A DNA stretch of 64,000 bases from Alcaligenes faecalis (GCF_009497775.1 NZ_CP031012.1:3038001-3102000), one strand, 5' to 3'. Counted from the first letter of the stretch, positions 33,452-43,156 are shown. The notes: generated by a model not told the origin, from the sequence alone. Program-made: numbers and translations.

Positions 33452-34698
33452 GAAAGTACTTCAACGCAGCACTCTGCTGCAGCTTGCTGCTGTTTTATGA
33501 GGCTTCCCACTCGGTAGGAACGGGCCTGCTGGACCGCCTGGCTCACGAAAATATCATTGGGGATGGCCTGCCCAGACCGCAAGGGAATACAGGCTCGGCT
33601 CCAGCCAGCGCCCTACCCTCTACAACAGTTCAGGTCGAGAACAATGCCTTGCTTAGAAACGAGCTGCATCAGGCCAATACACAGCTGATTGCCTTGCAGC
33701 AACGCTTGTCGGATACCGAAAACCTGAACAGCCAGCTGCAACAACAATTGCAGCAACTACAGGCAGAACCGGACGGCTCTCTGGTCCTGGCTCCTATTGC
33801 TATTGATCAGGAACAGAACCAGGCCAGGATCAAGGAATTAAGCCAGCGTCTGGAAGAGGAACTGAATCAGAAACATGCTTTGGCATCGGAGCTGGAAAGC
33901 CTGCAAAGAATCCAAAGCCAGGACCTGTCCAATGGCCAGTCACAGGACAACAAGCTTGCCGCAACCGCGACTGAAATCGCCGCGCTTAAAAAAGAAATTG
34001 ATGAGCTGAAAGAGGCGAAACAGGACTTGCAGCACCGGCTGGTTGCACAGGCGCTGAATTCAAGCAAGAATGAACCCACAGGCTCGCCCCGGCGCATGAT
34101 TGTGAATGACGCCGCCTCGCCAGACATTCGCCTTAGCTACGCCATCGGTGCCTGGTATGCGGACAGTGCACCGCACGAGACGCAGAAGCTGGCCAGCATT
34201 GGCAAACAGCTGGACTTGCAAGCCTTCTCCCAGGGCTTTAGCGACAAGATCGACCAGCGCCTGCAATTGTCCTCCAGCATCATTTCTATAGAGCTGGCCA
34301 ACGTCGACAAACTATTGGAACAGGCCATGCTGTCCAAGAACGAGAAGCAGGCCAAATCGGTTCTGGCAGCAGCGGGAGCGGAAAAGGGGGCAGTCAAACT
34401 GCCGGATGGAGTGGTCTACAAGATTCTGAACAAGGGCAAGGCACCGATGGTGAGTGCCAGCAGCGATATCTTGTTTGAGCTTGATGAGGAACTGGGCACG
34501 GGGGAAATCCTGGCCGCCAGAGAAACCAAAACCAGCCTGACCGTGGACCTGCCGCCGCTTTTCCAGGACATCGTCAAACAACTGGGGATTGGTGGCTCTG
34601 CCCGCATCCATGTCCCTATCACGGAGGCCCATGCCGCTACCGGTGTGCCACCCGGCTCGGTGTCGATCACGACGATCAAGATTATTGGTGTGAAATAA
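33448..34698 (+). CDS. Exported FKBP/FkpA-like protein with long coiled coil
   Basis: A 416-residue exported protein. After a short signal-like N-terminus comes a Gln/Leu-rich coiled coil at about residues 65-205 (LQQRLSDTENLNSQLQQQLQ, then KELSQRLEEEL). Next is a segment like the N-terminal dimerisation domain of FkpA/Mip prolyl isomerases (RLSYAIGAWYADS, LDLQAFSQGFSDKI). The C-terminal FKBP-like part (LPDGVVYKILNKGKAPM, LPPLFQDIVKQLGIGGSARIHVP) lacks many active-site aromatics, so enzyme activity is doubtful. It may be a chaperone or scaffold partner of the co-transcribed lipoprotein. The assignment is by pattern only. Confidence 0.6.
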   Translation: MRKYFNAALCCSLLLFYEASHSVGTGLLDRLAHENIIGDGLPRPQGNTGSAPASALPSTTVQVENNALLRNELHQANTQLIALQQRLSDTENLNSQLQQQLQQLQAEPDGSLVLAPIAIDQEQNQARIKELSQRLEEELNQKHALASELESLQRIQSQDLSNGQSQDNKLAATATEIAALKKEIDELKEAKQDLQHRLVAQALNSSKNEPTGSPRRMIVNDAASPDIRLSYAIGAWYADSAPHETQKLASIGKQLDLQAFSQGFSDKIDQRLQLSSSIISIELANVDKLLEQAMLSKNEKQAKSVLAAAGAEKGAVKLPDGVVYKILNKGKAPMVSASSDILFELDEELGTGEILAARETKTSLTVDLPPLFQDIVKQLGIGGSARIHVPITEAHAATGVPPGSVSITTIKIIGVK

Positions 34699-34737
34699 AA
34701 CAAATGCCGGTACTCGCATAAAAACGAGCACCGGCAT
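34695..34737 (-). terminator. Intrinsic terminator of short-chain dehydrogenase gene (minus strand)
   Basis: Read on the minus strand, a stem ATGCCGGT-CTCG with CGAG-ACCGGCAT (34737 to 34704) is followed by TTTGTTTTATTT. It lies 74 bases past the stop codon of the minus-strand gene ending at 34811 and close to the end of the plus-strand FKBP-like gene. Confidence 0.7.
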
Positions 34738-34810
34738 CAGGACAGCTTTGAACACAAACCTGCGGCAATGGCTCCATCCATCAAAGCAACAGAGCCACCA
34801 CCGCTATCGC

Positions 34811-35563
34811 TTACTTGGCGGTATAGCCACCATCGGCAACCAGACATGCACCTGTCATGAAGCTGGCCCCTTCCGAGAGCAGAAAGGCAATCGTATGCGC
34901 AATCTCGTCAGAATGACCCAGGCGACCAATAGGATGCTGAGTCACCAGATTGGCACGCGCGGCCTCGTCATAGTCTGACAGGATGGGCGTATCCACATAG
35001 CCGGGGTGAATCGTATTGATGCGTATGCCCTTGGACGAATACTCCAGCGCCGCCGCACGACTCAGGCCCACTACCCCATGCTTGGCCGCGTTATAGCCGG
35101 GCAAGCGTGCATTGGACACCAGCCCCATGATGGACGACATATTCACAATCGCCCCACCACCAGCCGCCAAAATAGCCGGGATCTGATAACGCAAACCGTA
35201 GGCCACGCCATTCAGATTGGTATCAATCAGGTTGTGCCAATCGTCCAGATCCATCTCGCCCACCGGCTTGGAGCCACCCAGAATGCCTGCATTATTCACC
35301 GCAAAATGCAGGGCACCGAAGTTCTCGATGGCGTAATCCACCAGTGCCTTCACCTGATCCGGCTTGGTCACGTCCGTTACTTTCGCAACGGCCTTGCCAC
35401 CGGCTTTTTCAATATCCTTGACCACCTCGTCCAGCGCACTTCGATTCCGACCCGATACCACCACAGACAAACCATTCGCAGCCAGCAGGCGGGCTGTTGC
35501 GGCACCAATACCCGAAGTAGCGCCGGTAACCAAAGCAGAGTGACCAGAGAATGAATACTTCAT
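34811..35563 (-). CDS. Short-chain dehydrogenase/reductase, tandem copy 1
   Basis: A 250-residue classical SDR. Cofactor motif TGATSGIG is at residues 13-20, NNAG near 90, catalytic Ser in NMSSIMGL, and Tyr/Lys in YNAAKHG. AAGGAG precedes the ATG. It is a tandem paralogue of the gene at 35675-36427 (same length, no gaps, about four-fifths identical by eye). The region after the cofactor motif (SGRNRSALDEV against SDVQADAVQAV) differs most, which may alter the NAD(H)/NADP(H) choice. GRNR here would favour NADP and SD in the other copy NAD, by general SDR rules. The substrate is unknown. Confidence 0.82.
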   Translation of the reverse strand: MKYSFSGHSALVTGATSGIGAATARLLAANGLSVVVSGRNRSALDEVVKDIEKAGGKAVAKVTDVTKPDQVKALVDYAIENFGALHFAVNNAGILGGSKPVGEMDLDDWHNLIDTNLNGVAYGLRYQIPAILAAGGGAIVNMSSIMGLVSNARLPGYNAAKHGVVGLSRAAALEYSSKGIRINTIHPGYVDTPILSDYDEAARANLVTQHPIGRLGHSDEIAHTIAFLLSEGASFMTGACLVADGGYTAK

Positions 35564-35577
35564 TGTGGAACTCCTTC

Positions 35578-35607
35578 AAAAAATAGGCCCCGCTCAAAGT
35601 GGGGGCC
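35578..35607 (-). terminator. Terminator-like hairpin between the two SDR genes
   Basis: On the minus strand GGCCCC and GGGGCC (35607-35602 and 35591-35586) form a stem followed by TATTTTTT, directly before the ribosome binding site of the downstream SDR gene. It would reduce transcription from copy 2 into copy 1. Confidence 0.65.
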
Positions 35608-35674
35608 CGGATTTTCGCTGGCTAGTCTTGGATTGAGGTACTGATTTTGTTCTCGCAGCGACGTGATCCCCAAC

Positions 35675-36427
35675 TTAACGAGAGGTGTAACCCCCATCAG
35701 CCACCATGCACGCGCCCGTCATGAAGCTGGCACCGTCCGAGAGCAGGAAGGCGATAGCGTGGGCAATTTCATCGGCATGGCCCAAACGGCCAATCGGGTG
35801 CTGGGCTACCAACGCTGCACGAGCCGCATCATCAAAGCCCGACAGAATGGGTGTATCCACATAACCGGGATGGATGGTGTTGATGCGTATGCCTTTGGCG
35901 GAATATTCCAGTGCGGCAGAACGGCTCAGGCCAATCACCCCGTGTTTGGCGGCGTTGTAGCCGGGCAAAGTGGGGTTGGCCACCAGGCCCATGATGGACG
36001 ACATATTGACGATAGCGCCCCCGCCTGCGGCCAGAATGGCGGGAATCTGATAGCGCAGACCATAAGCCACGCCGTTCAGATTGATGTCGATCAGGCGACG
36101 CCAACCGTCCAGATCCATCTCGCCCGCCGGGCCGGAATCCCCGCCCACACCAGCGTTATTGACCGCAAAGTGCAAGGCACCGAAATGCTCGATAGCGCAA
36201 TCGACAGCGGCTTTCAACTGATCGGGCTGGGTGACATCGGCCACATTCGCCACGGCCTTGCCACCGGCCTGCTCAATTTCCTTGACCACGGCTTGAACCG
36301 CGTCGGCCTGTACGTCAGACACCACAACCGACAGGCCATTGGCCGCCAGCAGGCGGGCCGTAGCGGCACCGATACCCGAGGCGGCGCCCGTTACCAAAAC
36401 AGAGTGGCCGGAAAATGAATACTTCAT
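35675..36427 (-). CDS. Short-chain dehydrogenase/reductase, tandem copy 2
   Basis: A 250-residue classical SDR with TGAASGIG, NNAG, NMSSIMGL and YNAAKHG. It is the upstream partner of a tandem duplication with the gene at 34811-35563. The acidic residue after beta-2 (VVVSDVQ) suggests NAD(H). The ribosome binding site AAGGAG and the first 11 codons are nearly the same as in copy 1, so the duplicated unit includes the translation start. It follows the DUF3141 gene by 37 bases and may be read from the PHA operon. Confidence 0.82.
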   Translation of the reverse strand: MKYSFSGHSVLVTGAASGIGAATARLLAANGLSVVVSDVQADAVQAVVKEIEQAGGKAVANVADVTQPDQLKAAVDCAIEHFGALHFAVNNAGVGGDSGPAGEMDLDGWRRLIDINLNGVAYGLRYQIPAILAAGGGAIVNMSSIMGLVANPTLPGYNAAKHGVIGLSRSAALEYSAKGIRINTIHPGYVDTPILSGFDDAARAALVAQHPIGRLGHADEIAHAIAFLLSDGASFMTGACMVADGGYTSR

Positions 36428-36464
36428 ACTGAAAACTCCTTCAAAAATTCACTGAAGCCAAGTC

Positions 36465-39400
36465 TCAAGACTTGCGCTGACGAGTCCGGGACGCCGCGCC
36501 CGTGCTGGCAGGCTTGGTGACAGCCTTGCCATGCCTGGATGCTGGCGACGAACTCGTTGCAGACTTGGCGGCCGATTTGCTCGCTGGCGAGGCTGGTGCT
36601 GACTTGGCGGCTGGCTTTGTTGCCGGCTTTGTAGCTGCGCTTGCCGGACCAGGCTTGGCTTCTGCACTGGCGGCCTTGGCAGGTGCGCTGGCAGCAGGCT
36701 TGCTTGCAGCTTGCTCTGTGGGAAACAGAGATCCAGAAGCAGACGACGTAGCAGCGGGCTTAGTAGCTGAACCTGTAGCAGGTCGTGCTGCTGAGCTAGT
36801 CGTTGCAGACTTGGGGGCTGGCGATTTGCTTGCCGCCGGGGCCGCCAAGCTTGAAGCCCCTGATGCTGGACTCCCGGCAGCGCTGGTCGCTTTACCCGTT
36901 TCCTTGTTAGCCTCTACCGACTTGGCCTGGGGTTTGGCCGCCTCTGCTTTTGCTGCGGCACCGACTTTGGTATCACCCACGGCGCGAGCAGCAGGCTTGT
37001 CAGCTGCGGGCTTGGCTGCCGCTTGAGCCGGAATACCTGCCGAGGTCTGAGCAAGCGGTTTTGTCGCTGGCTTGGCAACTGGTTTCACTGGTGCTGCTGT
37101 TTTAGCCGTCGTATCTGCTGACGATGTACCCGTCGATTTCGCGGCCGTTTTCTTTGCTGGCTGGGCCGTCGTCGGCTTTACTGACGCAGGAGCAACCGAC
37201 TTATTGGCCACTGCTGGCGTCGTTTTAGCAGCGGCCTTTGTTGCGGCCTTGCTTGCTGTTTTGGCAACGGGCTTGGTGTCTGCACTGCTCGACTTCCCGC
37301 CCTGCTCCTGCTGTTTGGCGGCTGCCTCGAACAAGCCCAACACTTCTTCCGACGCCTTGACCACTGCTTCGGGAGCGGCATCCTGCTCGTCAATGGCGCT
37401 GATCAGTTTCTTGATCAGGGACGCCACCAGACGGATTTCCTCTGGCGTATGTTTGCTCAACAAATGCGGAATCGCTTCTACCGCTTTATGGCCGTGATGC
37501 GCCAGCACCAAAGCCTGCTCGCGGATCGCAGCACGCATTTTTTCAATATCAAAATTGCCCGTGTCGTACTGCTCGCGCAGACGCATGGCAGCATGGTGAT
37601 AACGCTCGTCCACGCTGTTGCGCTGTTTGGCGATATGGAACAAACCGCGCAGTGCCGCTTCCAGCAAACCGCCTTCGTTCAACAAACCGTCCAGTCTGTG
37701 CATTTGCTGACGCACAAACGCCAGATGTTCAGGCGAGCTGCCAGGATGCGGGCGTGCCGGCACAGAATCACCCGGAGCGTGGCCCGCCAGGGCCATCAGC
37801 AAAGGCGAACCGTACACCGTGTCGAACCAGATCTGATAGATGCTGTCGCGACGGTCCCGGTAATTATTCAAGACCCGTTCCATAGCCTGGGAGAAATTCT
37901 CCTGCGCTTCCAGGAACAGATTATCGTCATCCACAGTCTGGCGCTGCTGGCTGATGTTCTCGGCCCATTGATGAATCGTGGCAGCCCAAGGGTGGGCGCT
38001 GGTCCAGGACTCGTAGGACAGACGCATAGGGTGCAGCGCTTCCAGCAATGCCGCGGTATACGGCGTGGACAACGCTTTGACCCACGGTTGCAAGGTGCTC
38101 TTGTAGAAAGCCAGGTTGATTTCCGACAAGCGTGCAGCCGCTGCAAAGCGGCGGTCTGATTCAGGATCTGGCTGCACAATCTCGGCAATTTCCGCCAGAT
38201 TGCTTTGACGCACCGACATCAAATAGGGGTCGTTCAGCAAGGTGTCGTCATCAGGTGTTTCTTCAACGGTGGCCCGATAAATACCGGCAGGCAACAGATC
38301 AATCTGGTCAATGGTGCTGGCAAATTTGCGGTGCTCCTTGCTACCCACACTGCCGGACACAAAAATACCCAAATGCCCGATACGGTCATGGGTTGTGAAC
38401 ACGATGGTCTGGTCGTGACTGCGTACATCGTCGTCATCCAGATACAGATCGGTAATCCAGCCCAAAGCCTGTGCAGGCGGCGTGATGTTGTCGCCAAAGG
38501 AGCTGAACACCACAATGGGCGAACGGATATTGCGCAGGTCGATACGGATGCCGTCCGAGGTCATCAACTGAGCCGTAGACAGCTTGTTGCCGATGAACAG
38601 GTTATCCACGATGTACTGCATTTCCACATCGTTCAGGAACACATAACCGCCCCAGTACTTCTCGAAGCCGATATAGCGTTCGGCCTCGGTGTCGGCCTTG
38701 GCATACACGTTGTACTGCTTGGACCACAAGGTATTGGCAGGGTCCAGGTTTTCAAAGTTCTTGACCAGCCACGCGCCATCAAAACGGCCATTGCCCAGGT
38801 CGCTGGTCATGGCAGTCAACCAACTGCCGCCCAGCAAACCACCGGCATAACGCATGGGGTTGCGACCAGCCCAGTAGGACACGGGGGCCCCGGCCAGAAT
38901 CAGAGGGCCAAACAGCTCCGGCCAGACAGCGGCGGCCATCATGACCTGCCAGCCTGCCTGACAATTGCCGATCACCACCGGCTTGCCCTGACTTTCCGGA
39001 TGCAGCTCGGCCGCTTTGCTGACAAAGGCAGCATGGGCACGCATCACATCCTCGACCGTCTGGCCGGGAATGGGGTCGGGTAAGAAGCCGACGAAATAGC
39101 AAGGGTGCCCTGCTTGCAGCGCGGCACCGATTTCACTGTCGGACTTGAAGCCACCGATCCCCGGCCCATGCCCCGCCCGGGGGTCCACCACCAGGAAAGG
39201 ACGTTTGCTGGGATCGGTAGGCTGATCTTCCGGTGCCAGAATGCGCACCATCAGATAGTTGACGGGTCGGGGAAGAGTCAGACCCGACATGACCAGTTCA
39301 GCCGGGAAGTTCAGCACATTCGGCACTTCAACCTTGCGTTGGGCCTGATACTGATCCCCGACCTGACGCTCGATATCAGCATACAGAATGGCGCGCTGCC

Positions 39401-39500
39401 AGGCGTCCACAAAGTACGAGGAGACGGTCTGACCCAGGTTCCAGGGATTCATCATCCAAGGGGACCAAGCCGTGCTGTCGTCACGAGACTTATCTGTCAT
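36465..39500 (-). CDS. DUF3141-type alpha/beta-hydrolase with histone/PhaF-like Ala-Lys-Pro tail
   Basis: A 1011-residue protein. Residues 1 to about 740 are a PHA synthase-like alpha/beta-hydrolase of the DUF3141 type (PFLVVDPRAGHGPGIGGFK; nucleophile elbow GNCQAGWQ with Cys; THDRIGHLGIFVSG near the His site). From about residue 745 to the end the sequence is low-complexity, built of A, K, P, S and T (repeats such as KPAAKSAPAS), strongly basic like histone H1 or the DNA-binding tail of the phasin PhaF. The second of two adjacent ATGs is chosen for spacing to GGGAG. It follows phaA by 28 bases. A role at PHA granules or nucleoid is inference. Confidence 0.8.
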   Translation of the reverse strand: MTDKSRDDSTAWSPWMMNPWNLGQTVSSYFVDAWQRAILYADIERQVGDQYQAQRKVEVPNVLNFPAELVMSGLTLPRPVNYLMVRILAPEDQPTDPSKRPFLVVDPRAGHGPGIGGFKSDSEIGAALQAGHPCYFVGFLPDPIPGQTVEDVMRAHAAFVSKAAELHPESQGKPVVIGNCQAGWQVMMAAAVWPELFGPLILAGAPVSYWAGRNPMRYAGGLLGGSWLTAMTSDLGNGRFDGAWLVKNFENLDPANTLWSKQYNVYAKADTEAERYIGFEKYWGGYVFLNDVEMQYIVDNLFIGNKLSTAQLMTSDGIRIDLRNIRSPIVVFSSFGDNITPPAQALGWITDLYLDDDDVRSHDQTIVFTTHDRIGHLGIFVSGSVGSKEHRKFASTIDQIDLLPAGIYRATVEETPDDDTLLNDPYLMSVRQSNLAEIAEIVQPDPESDRRFAAAARLSEINLAFYKSTLQPWVKALSTPYTAALLEALHPMRLSYESWTSAHPWAATIHQWAENISQQRQTVDDDNLFLEAQENFSQAMERVLNNYRDRRDSIYQIWFDTVYGSPLLMALAGHAPGDSVPARPHPGSSPEHLAFVRQQMHRLDGLLNEGGLLEAALRGLFHIAKQRNSVDERYHHAAMRLREQYDTGNFDIEKMRAAIREQALVLAHHGHKAVEAIPHLLSKHTPEEIRLVASLIKKLISAIDEQDAAPEAVVKASEEVLGLFEAAAKQQEQGGKSSSADTKPVAKTASKAATKAAAKTTPAVANKSVAPASVKPTTAQPAKKTAAKSTGTSSADTTAKTAAPVKPVAKPATKPLAQTSAGIPAQAAAKPAADKPAARAVGDTKVGAAAKAEAAKPQAKSVEANKETGKATSAAGSPASGASSLAAPAASKSPAPKSATTSSAARPATGSATKPAATSSASGSLFPTEQAASKPAASAPAKAASAEAKPGPASAATKPATKPAAKSAPASPASKSAAKSATSSSPASRHGKAVTKPASTGAASRTRQRKS

Positions 39501-39528
39501 CATCTTCTCCCTTCAATCTGCTATCTGT

Positions 39529-40713
39529 TCAAGCGGCCTCAATGGCAATCGCTACGCCTTGACCACCGCCAATGCACAAGGTGGCCAGACCTTTCTGGGC
39601 ACCACGGCGACGCATTTCATGAACCAGAGTCACCAGCACGCGCGCACCGGAAGCACCAATGGGGTGACCCAAAGCGATGGCACCGCCATTGACGTTGACC
39701 TTGTTCATATCCCACTGCAAGTCTTTGGCCACAGCCAGCGACTGGGCGGCAAAGGCTTCATTGGCTTCGATCAGGTCCAGCTGATCCAGTTCCCAACCCA
39801 CCTTTTTCAAGACCTTGCGGCTGGCCGATACAGGCCCAATACCCATGATGGCCGGGTCTACACCCGTGCTGGCCCAGCCACGAATCCAGGCCAGAACGGG
39901 CAGGCCCAATTCCTTGGCTTTTTCTGCGCTGGCCAGCAATAGCACGGCTGCGCCATCGTTAATGGTGGATGCATTGCCCGCTGTGACCGTGCCCTCTTTC
40001 TTGAAGGCGGGACGCAGCTTGGCCAGAGACTCCAGGGTGGTTTGTGCGCGTGGTTGCTCGTCGGCCTCAACACGGACTGGGTCGCCCTTGCGCTGGGGCA
40101 CGTCGATCGGGGTGATCTCGTCCTTGAAACGCCCGGCCTCCATGGCGGCCACGGCTTTACGCTGGGACTCCACCGCAAAAGCATCCTGCTGTTCGCGGGT
40201 GATGCCGTAACGCTCGGCCAGGTTTTCTGCCGTGATACCCATGTGGTAGTTGTGGAAGGCGTCGGTCAAACCGTCACGCAGCAAGGTGTCGTCCATCATG
40301 GCGTGGCCCAGACCCAAGCCGGTACGTGCCTTGTGCACAACAAAGGGAGCCAGGCTCATGCTTTCCTGACCCCCAGCCAGCACCAGATCGGCATCGCCCA
40401 GGGCAATGGCCTGTGCCGCCAGATGCACGGCTTTCAAACCCGAACCGCAAAGCTTGTTCAGGGACATGGAGGGGACTTCATAAGGCAGACCGGCGTTCAC
40501 GGCGGCCTGACGGGCCGGGTTCTGGCCAGCTCCGGCGGTCAGAATCTGGCCCAGAATAACTTCATCAATCTGCTCGGCTGCAACGCCCGTGCTCTGGAGC
40601 ACGGCACGGATCAGTTGTGCGCTCAAATCGTGGGCGGGCACCGTAGACAGCCCCCCTTGAAAGCGGCCGATGGGGCTACGAGTCGCAGCAACAATTGCGA
40701 TATCTTTGTGCAT
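39529..40713 (-). CDS. phaA: Acetyl-CoA acetyltransferase (beta-ketothiolase)
   Basis: A 394-residue thiolase that condenses two acetyl-CoA to acetoacetyl-CoA, the first step of poly-3-hydroxybutyrate synthesis. The acyl-Cys is in [15 protein letters not shown] near residue 90, the His in [19 protein letters not shown], and the second Cys in [11 protein letters not shown]. The ATG at 40713 is set by AAAGGA six bases upstream and by the family's usual length; longer in-frame starts reach into the phaB gap. It is preceded by phaB (70-base gap) and followed by the DUF3141 gene. Confidence 0.93.
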   Translation of the reverse strand: MHKDIAIVAATRSPIGRFQGGLSTVPAHDLSAQLIRAVLQSTGVAAEQIDEVILGQILTAGAGQNPARQAAVNAGLPYEVPSMSLNKLCGSGLKAVHLAAQAIALGDADLVLAGGQESMSLAPFVVHKARTGLGLGHAMMDDTLLRDGLTDAFHNYHMGITAENLAERYGITREQQDAFAVESQRKAVAAMEAGRFKDEITPIDVPQRKGDPVRVEADEQPRAQTTLESLAKLRPAFKKEGTVTAGNASTINDGAAVLLLASAEKAKELGLPVLAWIRGWASTGVDPAIMGIGPVSASRKVLKKVGWELDQLDLIEANEAFAAQSLAVAKDLQWDMNKVNVNGGAIALGHPIGASGARVLVTLVHEMRRRGAQKGLATLCIGGGQGVAIAIEAA

Positions 40714-40783
40714 ATCCATTCCTTTCATAAGTCGCAGGCCCGACAAGCGGGCCCATACAGACAGCAGCCGAACAGGGTCGGGC

Positions 40784-41530
40784 TTAGTACATATGCTGGC
40801 CGCCATTCATGGCGACATTACTACCTGTCATAAATCCGGCTGCTTCGCTGGCAATAAACGTCACCAAAGCGGCAATTTCCTCGGGCTTGCCCAGACGGCC
40901 AACCGGAATGCCCGCGATAATGCTGTTACGCACATCTTCAGGCACGGCCATGACCATTTGCGTAGCCAGATAGCCGGGGGAAATCGTGTTTACCGTCACG
41001 CCCTTGCGCGCCACTTCCTGAGCCAGCGCCTTGGTAAAGCCGTGCATCCCTGCCTTGGCGGCCGAGTAGTTGGTTTGACCGAACTGCCCCTTGCTGCCAT
41101 TGATGGACGAGATATTGATGATCCGGCCCCAGGTACGCTCCAGCATGCCGTCAATAAAGGGCTTGGTCACGTTGAATACCGAGTCCAGATTGACGCGCAG
41201 CACGTCATCCCACTTGTCCTTGCTCAGCTTGCGGAACGTGCCATCGCGCGTAATACCGGCGTTATTGATCAGGATGTCGACCTGCAGGCCATCCTTCTCA
41301 ATGGCTTGTGCCATTTGCTGGCACGACTCGAAGTCGGCCACATCAACGTGATAGCCCTGAAACACATAACCTGCATTGGCCTGCTCTTTAAGCCAGACCT
41401 GGGCATCGGCCTCGCTGCGCGAGTGAGTCACCAGGACTTGGTGGCCCGCATCATGCAGGGCACGGGCGATCTCTTGACCCAGACCGCCCATCCCACCTGT
41501 CACCAACGCCGTGCGTTTAACCGTAGACAT
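40784..41530 (-). CDS. phaB: Acetoacetyl-CoA reductase
   Basis: A 248-residue SDR that reduces acetoacetyl-CoA to (R)-3-hydroxybutyryl-CoA with NADPH. The motif TGGMGGLG is at the N-terminus, [14 protein letters not shown] is near residue 90, catalytic Ser is in [15 protein letters not shown], and Tyr/Lys in [33 protein letters not shown] is the PhaB signature that separates it from FabG. It starts six bases after phaP ends, so phaP-phaB-phaA form one unit. Confidence 0.93.
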   Translation of the reverse strand: MSTVKRTALVTGGMGGLGQEIARALHDAGHQVLVTHSRSEADAQVWLKEQANAGYVFQGYHVDVADFESCQQMAQAIEKDGLQVDILINNAGITRDGTFRKLSKDKWDDVLRVNLDSVFNVTKPFIDGMLERTWGRIINISSINGSKGQFGQTNYSAAKAGMHGFTKALAQEVARKGVTVNTISPGYLATQMVMAVPEDVRNSIIAGIPVGRLGKPEEIAALVTFIASEAAGFMTGSNVAMNGGQHMY

Positions 41531-41535
41531 ACCGC

Positions 41536-41982
41536 TTATGCTCCCTTTTTAGTGTCAGAGGCGCTGGCAGCATTTGCCCAAGGTGCGCCCCACTGCTTGA
41601 AAATATCCATCATTGGCACGGCTGCGCTGGTATTGCTGACCACCGTCATGACCGACTTCTGCCAGGCTTCCAGTGCTTCCTGCAAACCGGAGGTGAACTC
41701 GGTCTGGTTCTGGATGGCCAGCTGATTGACGGTCTGGCTGTCGTTGACGCCGTGCTGGAACAAGCGCCAGAACGTGTCGGCCGGCAAAGTCGCCAGGGAC
41801 TGCCAGTTGCCGGTTTGCAGCAGGCCTTCAATTTCGGCCGTGGTCTGCTCCATGCTCCTCATGCTGCTTTTCTGTACGGACTCCAACCAACGGTGACCGC
41901 CCTCCTGCAGCAGGCGCGTGATACGCAGTTGCAACTCAACATTGGCCTTGTACAGATCCAGGGGAAGTGTCTCCATGCTCAT
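41536..41982 (-). CDS. phaP: Phasin family protein (PHA granule-associated)
   Basis: A 148-residue helical protein of the phasin type (LDLYKANVELQLRITRLLQE, then WQKSVMTVVSNTSAA). Phasins coat PHA granules and control their size and number. AAGGAG lies six bases before the ATG at 41982. It is the first gene of the phaPBA unit. The short length and the central coiled segment fit the PhaP-like family; individual residues are not conserved enough for a firmer name. Confidence 0.75.
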   Translation of the reverse strand: MSMETLPLDLYKANVELQLRITRLLQEGGHRWLESVQKSSMRSMEQTTAEIEGLLQTGNWQSLATLPADTFWRLFQHGVNDSQTVNQLAIQNQTEFTSGLQEALEAWQKSVMTVVSNTSAAVPMMDIFKQWGAPWANAASASDTKKGA

Positions 41983-42030
41983 CGAAATCTCCTTAAAGGA
42001 AAAAAGTGCCCCCTGACGGGGCCCAGTCCA

Positions 42031-43155
42031 TCAAGCCATCTGAGAGATGGTGTTACGAAAACGCCGCAGCGACAGAACGAACAAAGCCGTCCCGATCACC
42101 AGCAGGGCTAAAAAGGGTTGCCACACGGTTTCAAGACCCGCGCCGCGGAACAAAATGGCCTGCCCCAGCGACACGAAGTGCGTGGTGGGGGCCAGTTGCA
42201 TCAGGTTCTGAACAATTTCCGGCATGCTTTCGCGGGGGGTACGACCGCCCGAGAGCAAGTTCATGGGCAGCAAGGTCAGCATCAGGAGCAAACCGAATTG
42301 CGGCATGCTGCGCGACAAGGTAGCCAGATAAATGCCCATGGAAGTCATGGCGAACAAACACAGCACCGCGCCGCACAAGAACAGCGGGATAGAGCCTTCA
42401 ATCGGCACACCCAAAACACCGCGCACCACAAAGTTCAGCGAGGCCGCCGTTGCCACCAGGACCACCAGACCCATGGCCGTCACCTTGGACGCCATGATCT
42501 CGCCGGGAGTAACCGGCATCACCAGCAAGTGTTCGATGGTGCCGTGCTCCCGTTCCCGAATCAGGGCTGCCCCGGTGAGAATGATGGACAACATGGCCAC
42601 CGAGTTGATGACCTCGGCAATACTGCCGAACCAGGCTTTTTCCAGCGTGGGGTTAAAGCGTATCCGCAAGGCCAGATCTACCGGCAAGGCATCAATGCTG
42701 CGATAGCGCCGCACGAACTCGTTGACCTCACCCATCACCACCTGCTGGATGTAGTTATTGCCGGTAAAGGCCTGACTCATGCGGGTGGCGTCAATATTCA
42801 ACTGCACTTCCGGGCTGCGTCCGGCCAGCACATCGCGCTGGAAATTTGGCGGAATATTCAGCACAAAGGTGAAGGCGCCGGTATCCATGCCCGAGTCCAT
42901 TTCGCCGTACTCGATCATGCGCGGGTGAATGAACTCCGGCGGATAGAAAGCCGAGGTAATACGCGCGGACAAGGGGCTTTGGTCCTGATCCACAATTGCA
43001 ATGGGCGCATTGTTCAGGGTTTCGGGCTGAGCCGTGGCCGAGGTGTAAATCGAGACCGAAAACACGTACACAATGAGCAGCAACATCATGGGGTCACGCG
43101 CCAGACTCCACAGTTCCTTGCGACCCAGCAACAGCACATTCTTGAGTTTTCTCAT
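42031..43155 (-). CDS. ABC-2 type transporter permease (YhhJ/YbhR-like)
   Basis: A 374-residue ABC-2 permease: one N-terminal membrane helix (PMMLLLIVYVFSVSIYTSA), a large periplasmic domain (about residues 45-180), then five C-terminal helices starting at SIAEVINSVAMLSIILTGAAL. REREHGTIEHLLVMPV is the typical cytoplasmic coupling segment. It is the last gene of an exporter operon with an outer-membrane factor, HlyD protein and RbbA-type ATPase, similar in order to E. coli yhiI-rbbA-yhhJ. The substrate is unknown; relatives export drugs or stress metabolites. Confidence 0.87.
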   Translation of the reverse strand: MRKLKNVLLLGRKELWSLARDPMMLLLIVYVFSVSIYTSATAQPETLNNAPIAIVDQDQSPLSARITSAFYPPEFIHPRMIEYGEMDSGMDTGAFTFVLNIPPNFQRDVLAGRSPEVQLNIDATRMSQAFTGNNYIQQVVMGEVNEFVRRYRSIDALPVDLALRIRFNPTLEKAWFGSIAEVINSVAMLSIILTGAALIREREHGTIEHLLVMPVTPGEIMASKVTAMGLVVLVATAASLNFVVRGVLGVPIEGSIPLFLCGAVLCLFAMTSMGIYLATLSRSMPQFGLLLMLTLLPMNLLSGGRTPRESMPEIVQNLMQLAPTTHFVSLGQAILFRGAGLETVWQPFLALLVIGTALFVLSLRRFRNTISQMA

Positions 43156-43156
43156 C

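Noticed and set aside
36502..37026. 174-residue Ala/Leu/Val-rich frame opposite the DUF3141 tail
   Set aside because: It is the antisense reading of the Ala-Lys-Pro repeats and would not be an independent membrane protein.
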